Shown here: positions 9,812-18,852 of the stretch, in pieces
How the letters are laid out: each line of letters opens with the position of its first letter
How positions within the stretch are numbered: the stretch's first letter is position 1
Assembly (NCBI GenBank): GCA_942492905.1
Contig: OW818657.1
Span: 4,216,001-4,280,000, forward strand
Reading direction: 5' to 3'
Length of the DNA stretch: 64,000 nt
DNA from: CAIZWU01 sp942492905
Lineage (GTDB): Bacteria; Verrucomicrobiota; Verrucomicrobiia; Verrucomicrobiales; V1-33
The notes under the pieces: generated by a model
Seen by the model: the letters and a program-made list of their open reading frames with translations, nothing else
Databases searched by the model: none
What the model was told of the DNA's origin: nothing
Program-made: the position numbers and the translations under genes

Positions 9812-10375
9812 TCAAACGAGGAGCACGATGGTCCTCAAGCACGCCGGATGTTTTATCCTCAGGCAGGGACGGGCCGTCCACGGGCGAGGAATCTCCACAC
9901 GGGTGACATGTCTGGCCACCCCATCAACCATGGGCAGCACCGACGGCACGTCGGCGCCTGATTTGAAATCCAATCCGCCCGCCGTAGCCGGGGATGCCGC
10001 CGTTTCTGAGACGAAGCTGAGCAGATGATCCGGATGCGGTCCGCCGAATGGAGAGGAGTCGGCTACGAGAAGGCGTGAAACCCACCCATGCCGGTGCTCC
10101 GCTGAAGGCACCACAAGCCGGCCCCGGCTGGAAGATGCGTGATGCAGCACCAGCCGGAACTGGCCGGAACTGCCTTGCACCTCCACGTGGTGACTGCCTT
10201 CCAACCACAACGCCGCGCCGACTCCTGCGGGCAGCAATGGGGTTTGGCCCAGAACAAAACAGACCAGCAGTACCAAGCGAATCCAAAGGAGACGCGGGCC
10301 GGTTTGATTTCTTCTGATCCACATGATCGATTCATAGGCTCCGTCCAGAGGGGAGGCAAATGACGGCTCAGTCAT
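9812..10375 (-). CDS. Small signal-anchored protein at the head of the efflux cluster
   Basis: 187 residues, no recognised family. One hydrophobic segment (about residues 29-52, LLWIRLVLLVCFVLGQTPLLPAG) could be a signal or an anchor. The rest is histidine-containing (SHHVEV, LHHASS, AEHRHG, HPDHLL), compatible with a metal role, and ends in RTIVLLV. The start is supported because GGAG lies 6-9 bases upstream inside the end of lnt, and the lnt stop TAA directly abuts the ATG (TAAATG), implying translational coupling. A second start at 10324 (MWIRRNQ) is possible. Function unknown; the link to efflux is by position. Confidence 0.6.
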   Translation of the reverse strand: MTEPSFASPLDGAYESIMWIRRNQTGPRLLWIRLVLLVCFVLGQTPLLPAGVGAALWLEGSHHVEVQGSSGQFRLVLHHASSSRGRLVVPSAEHRHGWVSRLLVADSSPFGGPHPDHLLSFVSETAASPATAGGLDFKSGADVPSVLPMVDGVARHVTRVEIPRPWTARPCLRIKHPACLRTIVLLV

Positions 10376-11962
10376 TTACTCCGCTTTGTTTTCCTGCGGC
10401 TGTCGGTTTGCTATCAAGGCAGTCGCAGTCCAAAACTTCCGCCGCAGAAAAACCACCAGACATCCCAACAGTGACAGGGCTCCTGCCAGCTTGGCGACCA
10501 CATCGCCATACTTGGCGTAGAAGGTGACTTCACCGGTCCCGGCGTTGATCCAGCCCGTCAGCACTTCCCGTTGGAAGGAAGGAATGCGCTTCACGCCCCC
10601 CTCCGGCGAGACGATGGCGGTGACTCCGGTGTTGGCACTGCGGACGAGGGTGCGGTGCAGCTCCGGGGCACGCCAGCGGGCGTTGGCGAAGTGCATCTCC
10701 GTGGCCGGGCTCTGGTGGAACCAGTTGTCGTTGGTGACATTCACCAGAATCTGCGGCTCCGGACGGACGAAGCGGCGGGCGTGGTCGCCCATCGTATCTT
10801 CAAAACACACCAGCGGCACGAGGCTGAACGGCTGGCCGGTGACCTTCAACGGCTCCAGCGAAGTGCCGCGGGTGAAATCCATGGGGATCAATCCACCCAG
10901 CAATTTTTCAAACAGGGGCACCTGCTTGCGGAACGGAATGAACTCGCCAAACGGCACCAGTCTGACCTTGGGATGCAGCGCATGGTTTTCCGTGGTCCCG
11001 CGCATCGCCACCACACTGTTATAAAGCTTCCCCCATTCCTCATGATCGGCTCCGGTGACGAGCGAAAAGTCTCCTTGCTTCAACTGATCCACAAAGGCTC
11101 CACCCTGCACCATCTCGTCAAAAAATCCCGGCACCGCCGACTCCGGCCAGACCACCAGATCGGGCTTGGCCTCCGTGGCCTCCGCGATGGCCTCATCGGT
11201 CTGCGCCAACAGGTCAAAATACCTCTGCCGCTGAACTTCGGGGTCAGGCGACATCTTCTCTTCCATGGTGACGTTGGGCTGGACGAGGACCGCACGGTAA
11301 AACGAACCTTCCGCCGCAGGATCAGCCCCCAAGCCACTCCGGCCTACCAGTTCCAACACCACCCAGCAGGCCGCCCACCGGAACAGCGCTGGGCCTGCCC
11401 GGCGCCCTTTGATCCGCAGGAGAGCGGCCGCCCCCAAAGGAATCAGCATGAACACCCCTGACAAACCAATCACCCCGGTAAAGGCGGAAAGCGCCCGCGC
11501 CAGATGCAGGTCAAACATGGGCACCGCCAGACCATTCCAGGGAAACCCGGACATGGCCACACTGCGCACCCATTCCAGACCGGCCCAGCTCCCGGCGAGA
11601 AGCAGCACCTTTCCCAACACCGGTCCCCACCGTTCATCCCGCCGCATGCCCAGCCAACCGGCGATTCCCATGACCACCGCCGGATAAAGCGCCAGGTAAG
11701 CCGTCAGCGCCAGCATGCCCGGCAGGGTGACATGTTGGACCCACCACAGGGTAGCGGTGAAGAATACAAAACCAAATTGCCAACCCAACCGGAAGCCACG
11801 CCAGAACACCCGGCCATGGGCGGGCACCGACCACACCGCCAGAAGCAGCGGGATCAAGGCTACAAAAACCAGGGGCCACCCATTCAACGGCGGAAAGGCC
11901 GCAGCCAATAACAAGGCGCTGCCCGACGCAGCAGCGCGGGATCGCCATGGGGTAAAGGTCAT
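10376..11962 (-). CDS. lnt: Apolipoprotein N-acyltransferase
   Basis: 528 residues from the ATG at 11962; an upstream TTG at 12022 would add 20 residues but looks less natural. The N-terminal third holds several membrane helices. The C-terminal periplasmic nitrilase domain shows the catalytic set: Glu in VVWPESAVPGF, Lys in HPKVRLVPFGEF, and Cys in LVCFEDTMGDH, followed by VNVTNDNWF. Lnt adds the third acyl chain to the N-terminal cysteine of lipoproteins in the inner membrane. Its stop codon is fused to the start of the next small gene, which may place the efflux cluster under read-through from lnt. Confidence 0.93.
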   Translation of the reverse strand: MTFTPWRSRAAASGSALLLAAAFPPLNGWPLVFVALIPLLLAVWSVPAHGRVFWRGFRLGWQFGFVFFTATLWWVQHVTLPGMLALTAYLALYPAVVMGIAGWLGMRRDERWGPVLGKVLLLAGSWAGLEWVRSVAMSGFPWNGLAVPMFDLHLARALSAFTGVIGLSGVFMLIPLGAAALLRIKGRRAGPALFRWAACWVVLELVGRSGLGADPAAEGSFYRAVLVQPNVTMEEKMSPDPEVQRQRYFDLLAQTDEAIAEATEAKPDLVVWPESAVPGFFDEMVQGGAFVDQLKQGDFSLVTGADHEEWGKLYNSVVAMRGTTENHALHPKVRLVPFGEFIPFRKQVPLFEKLLGGLIPMDFTRGTSLEPLKVTGQPFSLVPLVCFEDTMGDHARRFVRPEPQILVNVTNDNWFHQSPATEMHFANARWRAPELHRTLVRSANTGVTAIVSPEGGVKRIPSFQREVLTGWINAGTGEVTFYAKYGDVVAKLAGALSLLGCLVVFLRRKFWTATALIANRQPQENKAE

Positions 11963-12038
11963 GAGCAGGCAGCGGCGCGACGTGGAAGAAAACGCAGGAA
12001 GGGCACCCCTTGCTTGAGGCAACCAGCAAGGGCTTCCG

Positions 12039-14012
12039 CTACTCCGCGAGGCGGGCGGCGACGTCAGTCTGGATGAACTTCCACAGCTCTGTCAGACCGG
12101 CAGCGGTTTCCTGCTTGATCTTAGGCAAGTCCGCAGCCTTCAGCTTTTGGCCTTCAGGCGCGGGATGCTGCCCAAAGAAGTAAATCTTGATCTTCGGCTC
12201 GGTGCCGGAGGGCCGGATCACGAAGCGGCGGTCATCCTCCAGGGTCAGCAGGAACATATTTTCCTTGGGAACAAGATCCCCTTCCTCGTCATAAATGTCC
12301 ATGGTGCCGAAGTCGAGCATGGCGGCAACCTTGACGCCGGCCAACTCCCTGGGAGGGTGGGCGGAGAAGGAATCCATCAACTTCTTCATGGTGGCGGCAC
12401 CGCTGGCTCCCTCGAAGGTGAGATTCTCCGACTGCTCGTGGAAATAACCGTATTCCAGATACACTTCATCCAGGAGGTCCGTCACCGTCAGCCCCCGGCT
12501 GGCGGCATAGGCCGCGAGTTCGGCGAACATCAGCACCGCCCCATTGCCGTCCTTGTCGCGCATCCAGTCGACGCCCATGTAGCCGTAACTTTCCTCACCC
12601 CCGAAGATGAAGAATTTGCTATGCTCGAGGCGCACCGCCCGGGATTCCTCATCCGACATCTGACGGTAACGGGCCTGCAGATCAGCCGGCAGGGCACGCT
12701 CATACTTGCCGAGCTTGCCGCCGATGTATTTGAATCCGGTCAGGGTATTCACCACATGTACCCCGTAAGCATGGGCCACCGCCTCCTGAAGCCGCGTCGT
12801 CACATAGGTTTTCACAATCGCCGCATTCTTCCGGTTGGATTCATTCAGCCAGCCGATTTCAAACATGGTTTTGGTCCGGTACCACGCCATCAGCGACCCG
12901 ATCTGATTGCCGGTGATCAGCTGCAGCTGGCCCTGGGCATTCCGCACCGCCACGCCCATGCGGTCGCAGTCCGGATCGGTCGCGATCACGATATCAGCCT
13001 TCTCCCGGTCTGCCAGATCCATTGCCATTTTCAGGGCGGCGGCGTTTTCCGGATTCGGTGAGACAACGGTCGGGAACCGGCCATCCGGGATGTCCTGTTC
13101 CGGCACCGTCAGGTAATTGAATCCAAGCGAACCCAACAGACGTGGCACATGCACCATGCCCGTGCCGTGGATCGGGGTATACACGATTTTCAAGTCCCGG
13201 GCTTTCTCCAACAAAGCTGGATTCAGCATCACCCCCTTGAGCCTGGCGAAGTAGGCCTCATCCAGTTCTTTGCCAATAATGGTGACGGTCCCCTGCTCTG
13301 CTTCCGGCACCGGATCGAAGCTGTCGCTCTGCACCGCATTCACTTCATTCAAAATCCCGGTCGCCACGGGATCAATGATCGGATCCCCATCCTGGAAATA
13401 GACTTTATAACCATTATCATGCGAAGGATTGTGACTCGCGGTGATCATCACCCCGCCCGTCGCATTCAACTGGCGCACCGCAAAGGACAGCTCCGGAGTG
13501 GGTCGGAAATCTTCAAACAGATAGGCATCCACTCCGCTCTGGGCCGTGACCTTGGCGGCGAACTCCGCGAATTCGCGGGAAAACAGCCGGGTGTCGTGAC
13601 TGAAGACGAGGGAAGGTTTTCCTGACTTGCCGTGTTCCGCAAAATACTTTTTCACGAAGGCGCACATCCCGCGCGTCGCCCGGGTCACGTTGTAAAAATT
13701 CAGGGCATTGGTGCCGGTGCAGGGCATCTCCGGCCGCTCGCCTTCCGCCGCCTGGCCGCGTTCGGCCGCCGTTACGATTTTGCCGATGGTCCGCCCGCGC
13801 AGTCCGCTGGTCCCGAAGGCGAGTTTCTTGAAAAACCGGTCGTTCAGTTCATTCCAGTGCCCGCCGGCCACCAATTCAAGGACGCTGGCCGGAAACGCCG
13901 GATTGCTGCTCCCCGCCAGCAGTTCCATGATATTCGCCCGGCTGCTTTCCAGCAGATTCCCGGCATTCACTGCATCGGAGAGAGTCGCGCCCAGCGCATC
14001 GGAATTATTCAT
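12039..14012 (-). CDS. Phosphohexomutase (phosphoglucomutase/phosphomannomutase family)
   Basis: 657 residues, longer than the usual 550-580 of the bacterial PgcA/ManB branch. Domain markers in order: GTSGLRGRTIG (about residue 67), the phosphoserine loop TASHNPSHDNGYK with the catalytic Ser at about 193, the metal-binding loop ATDPDCDRMGV, the sugar-binding GGEESYGY, and the phosphate-binding RPSGTEPKIKIY near the end. It interconverts hexose 1- and 6-phosphates through a phospho-enzyme and so links glycolysis to polysaccharide synthesis. Glucose versus mannose preference cannot be decided. It ends 76 bp before the lnt start on the same strand. Confidence 0.92.
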   Translation of the reverse strand: MNNSDALGATLSDAVNAGNLLESSRANIMELLAGSSNPAFPASVLELVAGGHWNELNDRFFKKLAFGTSGLRGRTIGKIVTAAERGQAAEGERPEMPCTGTNALNFYNVTRATRGMCAFVKKYFAEHGKSGKPSLVFSHDTRLFSREFAEFAAKVTAQSGVDAYLFEDFRPTPELSFAVRQLNATGGVMITASHNPSHDNGYKVYFQDGDPIIDPVATGILNEVNAVQSDSFDPVPEAEQGTVTIIGKELDEAYFARLKGVMLNPALLEKARDLKIVYTPIHGTGMVHVPRLLGSLGFNYLTVPEQDIPDGRFPTVVSPNPENAAALKMAMDLADREKADIVIATDPDCDRMGVAVRNAQGQLQLITGNQIGSLMAWYRTKTMFEIGWLNESNRKNAAIVKTYVTTRLQEAVAHAYGVHVVNTLTGFKYIGGKLGKYERALPADLQARYRQMSDEESRAVRLEHSKFFIFGGEESYGYMGVDWMRDKDGNGAVLMFAELAAYAASRGLTVTDLLDEVYLEYGYFHEQSENLTFEGASGAATMKKLMDSFSAHPPRELAGVKVAAMLDFGTMDIYDEEGDLVPKENMFLLTLEDDRRFVIRPSGTEPKIKIYFFGQHPAPEGQKLKAADLPKIKQETAAGLTELWKFIQTDVAARLAE

Positions 14013-14185
14013 AAAAGGTCAGGTTCTGGTTCGAAAAAGTCGCCCATGGTAGCGGCATCCCCCGCCGGTTCAACCCCGATGGCGCCGCCGGAACCCGGCT
14101 TGGAAAAATCGTTTGCCAAGCCTCATGCGCCGCCCGTGTTCATTCCGGAACCTGATGCAGACTCCCCGGCATCAGCCCGTCTACC

Positions 14186-15112
14186 ATGTCCATTCCCCAA
14201 GCCACCGCCCGCCGCACCGCCCTCCCTGAACTGGCAAACGGCCAAACCACCGCCTTCCGCCTCCTGGATGGGGCCGGCGACGGCTGGCCCGGCGTGGAGA
14301 TCGACACCTACGGCGGGCACTGGGTGGTCCAGACGCGGGATGTGCCTTTTCCTGAAATCCTGCACCGCACCCTGCCGGAGGGTTGCCAGTCGATCTGGTG
14401 GAAGCGGCTGGATCAGCAGGACAAACAAGCTCCGCAATGCGTGCTGGGGGAACCGCCGCCCGGGCCGTTCGCCGTGCAGGAGCTGGGGCTGAATTATGAA
14501 ATCGATCTCACGGCCGGATACAGTCAAGGGCTTTTCCTCGACCAACGGCCGCAGCGGGCCCGGATGATGGAACGGATGGTGCCCGGCCAGCGTGTCCTGA
14601 ATTTATTCTCCTACACCGGCGCCTTCAGTGTGGCCGCGGCTTCGCGCGGAGCCATCACCACCAGTGTGGATCTTTCCCGGCCGTATCTGGACTGGGGACA
14701 GCGGAATTTTGCCCTGAATCATCTCGCCCCCGAAGCTCATTTTTTCTGCCGGGGCGACTCCTTTGAATGGCTCCGCCGTTTTGCCAAAAAGGGCCGCACT
14801 TGGGACGGGATTGTGGTGGACCCGCCCACCTTCAGCCGGAATGCGGACGGCAAAGTCTTCCGGGTGGAGCACGATTTTCCAGAGCTGGTGGCCCTCTGCC
14901 TGGCCGTCCTCGCGCCCGGCGGCTGGCTCCTCTCCAGCACCAATCACCGGGGCCTCACCCCCGCCCGTTTCCGTGGTCTGGTGGAAGCAGGCGCCGCTCT
15001 CGCCCAGCGACCGGTCACTCAACTGCAACCGGGCAAGATGCCGGCTGATTTCACCGACGAACCTTATTTGAAGACACTGTGGCTCGAAGCGCCTCCCGGG
15101 TCGTCCCGCTGA
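14186..15112 (+). CDS. RlmI/RlmK-like SAM-dependent RNA methyltransferase
   Basis: 308 residues. A short N-terminal substrate-binding part (AFRLLDGAGDGWPGVEIDTYGG) leads to a Rossmann-type methyltransferase domain: GLFLDQRPQRARM, motif I LNLFSYTGAFSVAAA, acidic motif SVDLSRPYLDWGQRN, and catalytic-region motif DGIVVDPPTFSRN. This combination is that of the RlmI family, which methylates a cytosine (C5) in 23S rRNA. The PUA domain of full RlmI is reduced or missing (308 versus about 395 residues), so the exact target is uncertain. The last 62 bp overlap, tail to tail, the end of the rhomboid gene on the other strand. Confidence 0.82.
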   Translation: MSIPQATARRTALPELANGQTTAFRLLDGAGDGWPGVEIDTYGGHWVVQTRDVPFPEILHRTLPEGCQSIWWKRLDQQDKQAPQCVLGEPPPGPFAVQELGLNYEIDLTAGYSQGLFLDQRPQRARMMERMVPGQRVLNLFSYTGAFSVAAASRGAITTSVDLSRPYLDWGQRNFALNHLAPEAHFFCRGDSFEWLRRFAKKGRTWDGIVVDPPTFSRNADGKVFRVEHDFPELVALCLAVLAPGGWLLSSTNHRGLTPARFRGLVEAGAALAQRPVTQLQPGKMPADFTDEPYLKTLWLEAPPGSSR

Positions 15113-15707
15113 GCAAACGCCGCCCCTCGTGCCGGTAGAGCCACCACGCCAGGCCCATCCCGCCGGTGAATCCCCAGAAATGACTGGACCAGGAGGTATG
15201 GGGTTCCGGCCCCAGCAGGCTGAGCACGGTGGAAAAATAAAAGACCCCCACCGCCACGGAAAGCAGGGTCCAGCCCACCCGCCGCGCCACCCAACCCCGG
15301 GCAATCAGGAATCCCAGCAGCCCAAACACGATCCCGCTGGCTCCGATATGCACCGCATCCCCATTCCCAAACGCCCAGGCACCCAGGCCACTGGTCAGAC
15401 CTGTCACGAAGGCCACACGGATGAAAAGCCACCGGCCGCTCAAGGCCACCAGCCAGCCCAGCACGAGGAGCGGAACCGTATTCCGGAGCAGATGCACCAG
15501 GCCTTCATGCAAAAAGGGCGCCAGAGCCACCCCGGACAATCCCGTGATCTGGCGGGACCGGATGCCCCATTGATCGGGCGTCCAAGCGGCAGGCAGCAGC
15601 CAATCCGCCATTTCTGCCAGCCACATCAGGACCACCAATACGAGCACGGGATAGACCTGCCGGCGCACCGTCAGCCACTGCCGCTGAATAAATGTCTTTT
15701 CCACCAT
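15051..15707 (-). CDS. Rhomboid-family intramembrane serine protease
   Basis: 218 residues from the ATG at 15707 (MVEKTFIQRQW); a longer frame upstream is open but does not look coding. At least five or six hydrophobic helices. Family markers: HEGLVHLLRN (the conserved H..HL.N region), the nucleophile motif HIGASGIVFG, and the partner histidine in SWSSHFWGFTGG. Rhomboids cleave transmembrane segments inside the membrane. The 3' end overlaps the convergent RNA methyltransferase gene by 62 bp. Divergent from tpiA with a 214-bp intergenic region that presumably holds both promoters. Confidence 0.88.
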   Translation of the reverse strand: MVEKTFIQRQWLTVRRQVYPVLVLVVLMWLAEMADWLLPAAWTPDQWGIRSRQITGLSGVALAPFLHEGLVHLLRNTVPLLVLGWLVALSGRWLFIRVAFVTGLTSGLGAWAFGNGDAVHIGASGIVFGLLGFLIARGWVARRVGWTLLSVAVGVFYFSTVLSLLGPEPHTSWSSHFWGFTGGMGLAWWLYRHEGRRLLSGTTREALRATVSSNKVRR

Positions 15708-15921
15708 GCCACTCACGCTGCCTTTATAAACGCACCCGCCGCGCCCGACAATCACTCTCGCTGCAAATTCATCCAGCCCCAGTCGATCCGCCCGGGACGG
15801 GTTCCACTCATACTTTTCCGCGCCCTCTTCATTCCCTCGATCTTGTGGTCCAGCACTACATTCTGCGATGGACACCCGCCCCATCCGCCGCTTGGATGCG
15901 CGGAACCATCGACACCCACCC

Positions 15922-16737
15922 ATGCGTAAACCGATCATCGCCGCGAACTGGAAAATGCACAAAACTCCGTCCGAGACGGAGGACTTTCTCAAGGATTTCC
16001 TCGTCCTCGCCCAATCCGGCGACAGCGTGGACATCGTCATTGCCCCTCCTTACATCAGCCTCAGTGCGGCCCTCGCCATGCTGACCAACCGTGACCATGT
16101 CCGCATCGCGGCGCAAAACATGCACGACCAGCCCTCCGGGGCCTTCACCGGCGAGATCAGCCCGCTCATGCTCCGCAGCATGCTGGTCACCTACGTCATC
16201 CTGGGCCACAGCGAGCGCCGCAGCCTGTTTGGCGAGACCGATGCCATCATCAACGCCAAGGTCCTGGCCGCCCACCACTATCACCTCAAGCCCATCCTCT
16301 GCGTCGGCGAAACCCTCACCGAGCGCGATGCCGGCAAACTGGAGGAAGTCCTCACCACCCAGCTCAGCGGCAGTCTCGCCGGCGTCACCGCCGATCAAGC
16401 CGTCGCTACCGTGCTCGCTTATGAACCCGTCTGGGCCATCGGCACCGGCCGCACCGCCAGTTCCGAGCAGGCGCAGGAAGCCCATGCGCTCATCCGCACC
16501 ATTCTCACCAAACTTTACGACCCCGAAACCGCCCGCCGCGTCCGCATCCAATACGGCGGCAGCGTGAAACCCTCCAACATGGGGGAACTCATGAGCCAAC
16601 CGGATGTCGATGGGGCCCTCGTCGGCGGAGCCAGTCTGGAAAGCGGCAGCTTCTGGGAAATCGTGCGCGCGGCCATGGAAGCCAATACCGCCAAACTCGA
16701 AGGCCCGGCCTCCGCCCACACGGCCCCGCTGGAGTAA
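15922..16737 (+). CDS. tpiA: Triosephosphate isomerase
   Basis: 271 residues from the ATG at 15922, giving the canonical N-terminus MRKPIIAANWKMHK (Asn and Lys of the active site). The electrophilic His is in ILGHSERR and the catalytic Glu in AYEPVWAIGTG; the phosphate-gripping loop is near YGGSVKPSN. Length fits the family (about 250) with a short C-terminal tail. It interconverts dihydroxyacetone phosphate and glyceraldehyde 3-phosphate. It stands 60 bp before the E1 alpha gene and may share its transcript, linking lower glycolysis to acetyl-CoA formation. Confidence 0.97.
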   Translation: MRKPIIAANWKMHKTPSETEDFLKDFLVLAQSGDSVDIVIAPPYISLSAALAMLTNRDHVRIAAQNMHDQPSGAFTGEISPLMLRSMLVTYVILGHSERRSLFGETDAIINAKVLAAHHYHLKPILCVGETLTERDAGKLEEVLTTQLSGSLAGVTADQAVATVLAYEPVWAIGTGRTASSEQAQEAHALIRTILTKLYDPETARRVRIQYGGSVKPSNMGELMSQPDVDGALVGGASLESGSFWEIVRAAMEANTAKLEGPASAHTAPLE

Positions 16738-16797
16738 ACCCTGCACTTGTCTGCCCCGGCTCCCCTGACTCTGCTCCATGCCGGAACTTCATCCCCG

Positions 16798-17841
16798 ATG
16801 ACCCCTGCTGCCATGGCCGATGCTCCTGTCTCCGCCCCGGAGTCGGCCGCCATGCGCTTCCGTGAGACCTTCCGCTGGATGTTGCTGGCCCGCACTCTGG
16901 AGGATAAAATCGCCGCCCTCTACCACGCGGGAAAAATCGTAGGCGGCGTCTATCTCGGCCGCGGCCAGGAAGCGTTCAGTGCGGCCCTCGCCGTGAGCCT
17001 GCGGCAAGGCCATGACATCTTTGCCCCTCTCATCCGCGATCAGGCCGGACGGATGGCCTTCGGGGAGAACATCCTCGACACCGCCCGCACCTACCTTGGC
17101 AGCGTCAAGGGCCCCATGCGCGGACGCGATGGCAATATTCACCGCGGCCGTCCTGACAAGGGCATGCCCGCCATGATTTCCCACCTTGGCGCCATGGTCT
17201 CGGTGGTCTGCGGCATGTTGAAGGCCCGGCAATTTCGCGGCATCTCCGACGCCGTCGGGGCCTCCTGCATCGGTGATGGCGGCACCTCCACTGGTGCCTT
17301 CCACGAAGCCCTCAACCTCGCCGCCGTCGAGAAACTCCCGCTGGTGGTGGCCGTCGCCAATAATCAGTTCGCCTATTCCACCCCCACCGACCGCCAGTAT
17401 GCCTGCCGCGACCTCGTGGACCGCGCCGTGGGCTACGGTGTGGAAGGCTACGAAGTGGACGGAACCGACCTCGCCGCCTGCCTCGCCGTGTTTGAAAAAG
17501 CAGTCGCCCGCGCCCGCGCCGGCCACGGCCCGCAACTGGTCGTCGGCAAGCTCCTCCGTCTCTGCGGCCACGGTGCCCACGACGACGGCGCCTACATCCC
17601 TGAGGCCATCAAGGAAACTCCCCTGGGTCAGGACTGCCTCAAACTCGCCCGCCAGAAAATGCTGGATGAACACTGGGCCACCCCCGGCGAACTCGGATTG
17701 ATGGAAGCCGAAGCCATCGAAGCGGTCCAGCAGGCCGTGGCCACCGCCCAGCGCGATCCCTCCCCCGATCCTGCCCACGAAACCTGGCAGCCGCTGGCCT
17801 CCCGCTGGCTCGTGGAAACCGCCAACTCCGAGACCCTGTGA
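16798..17841 (+). CDS. pdhA: Thiamine-dependent 2-oxoacid (pyruvate-type) dehydrogenase E1 alpha subunit
   Basis: 347 residues from ATG 16798 (a TTG at 16747 would add 17). Contains the E1 alpha core: RGQEAFSAALAVSL, KGPMRGRDGNIH, and the thiamine diphosphate motif beginning GDGGTSTGAFHEALNLA and ending in NNQFAYSTP. E1 alpha with E1 beta decarboxylates a 2-oxoacid and passes the acyl group to lipoyl-E2. Pyruvate is the likeliest substrate from context with tpiA, but acetoin or branched-chain 2-oxoacid use cannot be excluded. Its TGA overlaps the GTG start of the E1 beta gene (GTGA), a sign of translational coupling. No E2 or E3 gene is in the window. Confidence 0.9.
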   Translation: MTPAAMADAPVSAPESAAMRFRETFRWMLLARTLEDKIAALYHAGKIVGGVYLGRGQEAFSAALAVSLRQGHDIFAPLIRDQAGRMAFGENILDTARTYLGSVKGPMRGRDGNIHRGRPDKGMPAMISHLGAMVSVVCGMLKARQFRGISDAVGASCIGDGGTSTGAFHEALNLAAVEKLPLVVAVANNQFAYSTPTDRQYACRDLVDRAVGYGVEGYEVDGTDLAACLAVFEKAVARARAGHGPQLVVGKLLRLCGHGAHDDGAYIPEAIKETPLGQDCLKLARQKMLDEHWATPGELGLMEAEAIEAVQQAVATAQRDPSPDPAHETWQPLASRWLVETANSETL

Positions 17842-18809
17842 GCATCACCTATCTCGAAGCCATCCGCGAGGCCCAGACCCGCGCCCTCCGCGAAAATCCT
17901 GACGTTTTCATCTACGGCCAGGACATCGCCGGATTCGGCGGCGCCTTCAAGGCCACCAAACACCTAGCCCGCGACTTCCCCGGCCGTGTCCTCGACAGCC
18001 CGATCAGTGAGGATGCCATGATGGGCTTCGCCATCGGCGCGGCCATCGAAGGCATGCGTCCCATCGTCGAGATGCAGTTCGCGGACTTTTCCAGCATCGG
18101 CTTCAATCAGATCATCAACCAGGCTGCCACCCACTTCTGGCGCACCGGCATCCCCTGCCCTCTTGTGGTCCGCCTGCCCAGCGGCGGCACTGCCGGCAGC
18201 GGGCCTTTCCATAGCCAGAGCATGGAAAGCCTCTACGCCCACTACCCCGGGCTGATCGTCCTCACCCCCGCCACCGTAGGTGATGCCTACTGGATGTTAT
18301 TGGATGCCATCGAACTGAACGACCCCGTCATCTTCTGCGAGCACAAGTTCCTTTATTATCACCTCAAGGCCGATGCCCTCCCTGCACCGGAGGAGCGACT
18401 CCCCATCGGCAAGGCCCGCATCATCCGCCACGGCAAACACGCCAGCGTCGTCACCTACAGCGCCATGGTGCACGAGTCGATCCGCGCCGCCGATGAACTC
18501 GCCAAGCTCGGTTACGAAATCGAAATCGTAGATCTCCGCAGCATCAAGCCGCTCGACACCGACACCATCCTTGCCAGCGTCGCCCGCACTGGCCGGCTCC
18601 TCGTCGTCGGCGAAGCCTTCCCCTACGGCGGCGTCACCGCCGAAGTCATCGCCCGCGTCACCGCCGAAGGTTTCCACCTCCTCGACGCCCCGCCCCGGCG
18701 CCTCAACGCGCGCGACACCCCCATCCCCTATCACCCCAACCTCTGGGCCGCCCACCGCCCCACCGCCGCCAGCATCACCGATGCGTTGCGGGAGTTGCTT
18801 GGATTTTAA
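17838..18809 (+). CDS. pdhB: Thiamine-dependent 2-oxoacid dehydrogenase E1 beta subunit
   Basis: 323 residues starting at a GTG that overlaps the E1 alpha stop. Typical E1 beta features: N-terminal TYLEAIREAQTRAL, VFIYGQDIAGFGGAFK, the DSPISEDAMMGFAIGAAIEG region that contacts the cofactor, MQFADFSSIGFNQI, and the transketolase C-terminal domain VVTYSAMVHESIRAADEL ... EIVDLRSIKPLD. It completes the E1 heterotetramer with the gene upstream. Convergent with the pseudouridine synthase gene, 44 bp apart; I saw no strong hairpin between them. Confidence 0.92.
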   Translation: MSITYLEAIREAQTRALRENPDVFIYGQDIAGFGGAFKATKHLARDFPGRVLDSPISEDAMMGFAIGAAIEGMRPIVEMQFADFSSIGFNQIINQAATHFWRTGIPCPLVVRLPSGGTAGSGPFHSQSMESLYAHYPGLIVLTPATVGDAYWMLLDAIELNDPVIFCEHKFLYYHLKADALPAPEERLPIGKARIIRHGKHASVVTYSAMVHESIRAADELAKLGYEIEIVDLRSIKPLDTDTILASVARTGRLLVVGEAFPYGGVTAEVIARVTAEGFHLLDAPPRRLNARDTPIPYHPNLWAAHRPTAASITDALRELLGF

Positions 18810-18852
18810 AATAGACGCGGCATCCGGCTGGAAGGTTATTCCGGTCACATCG

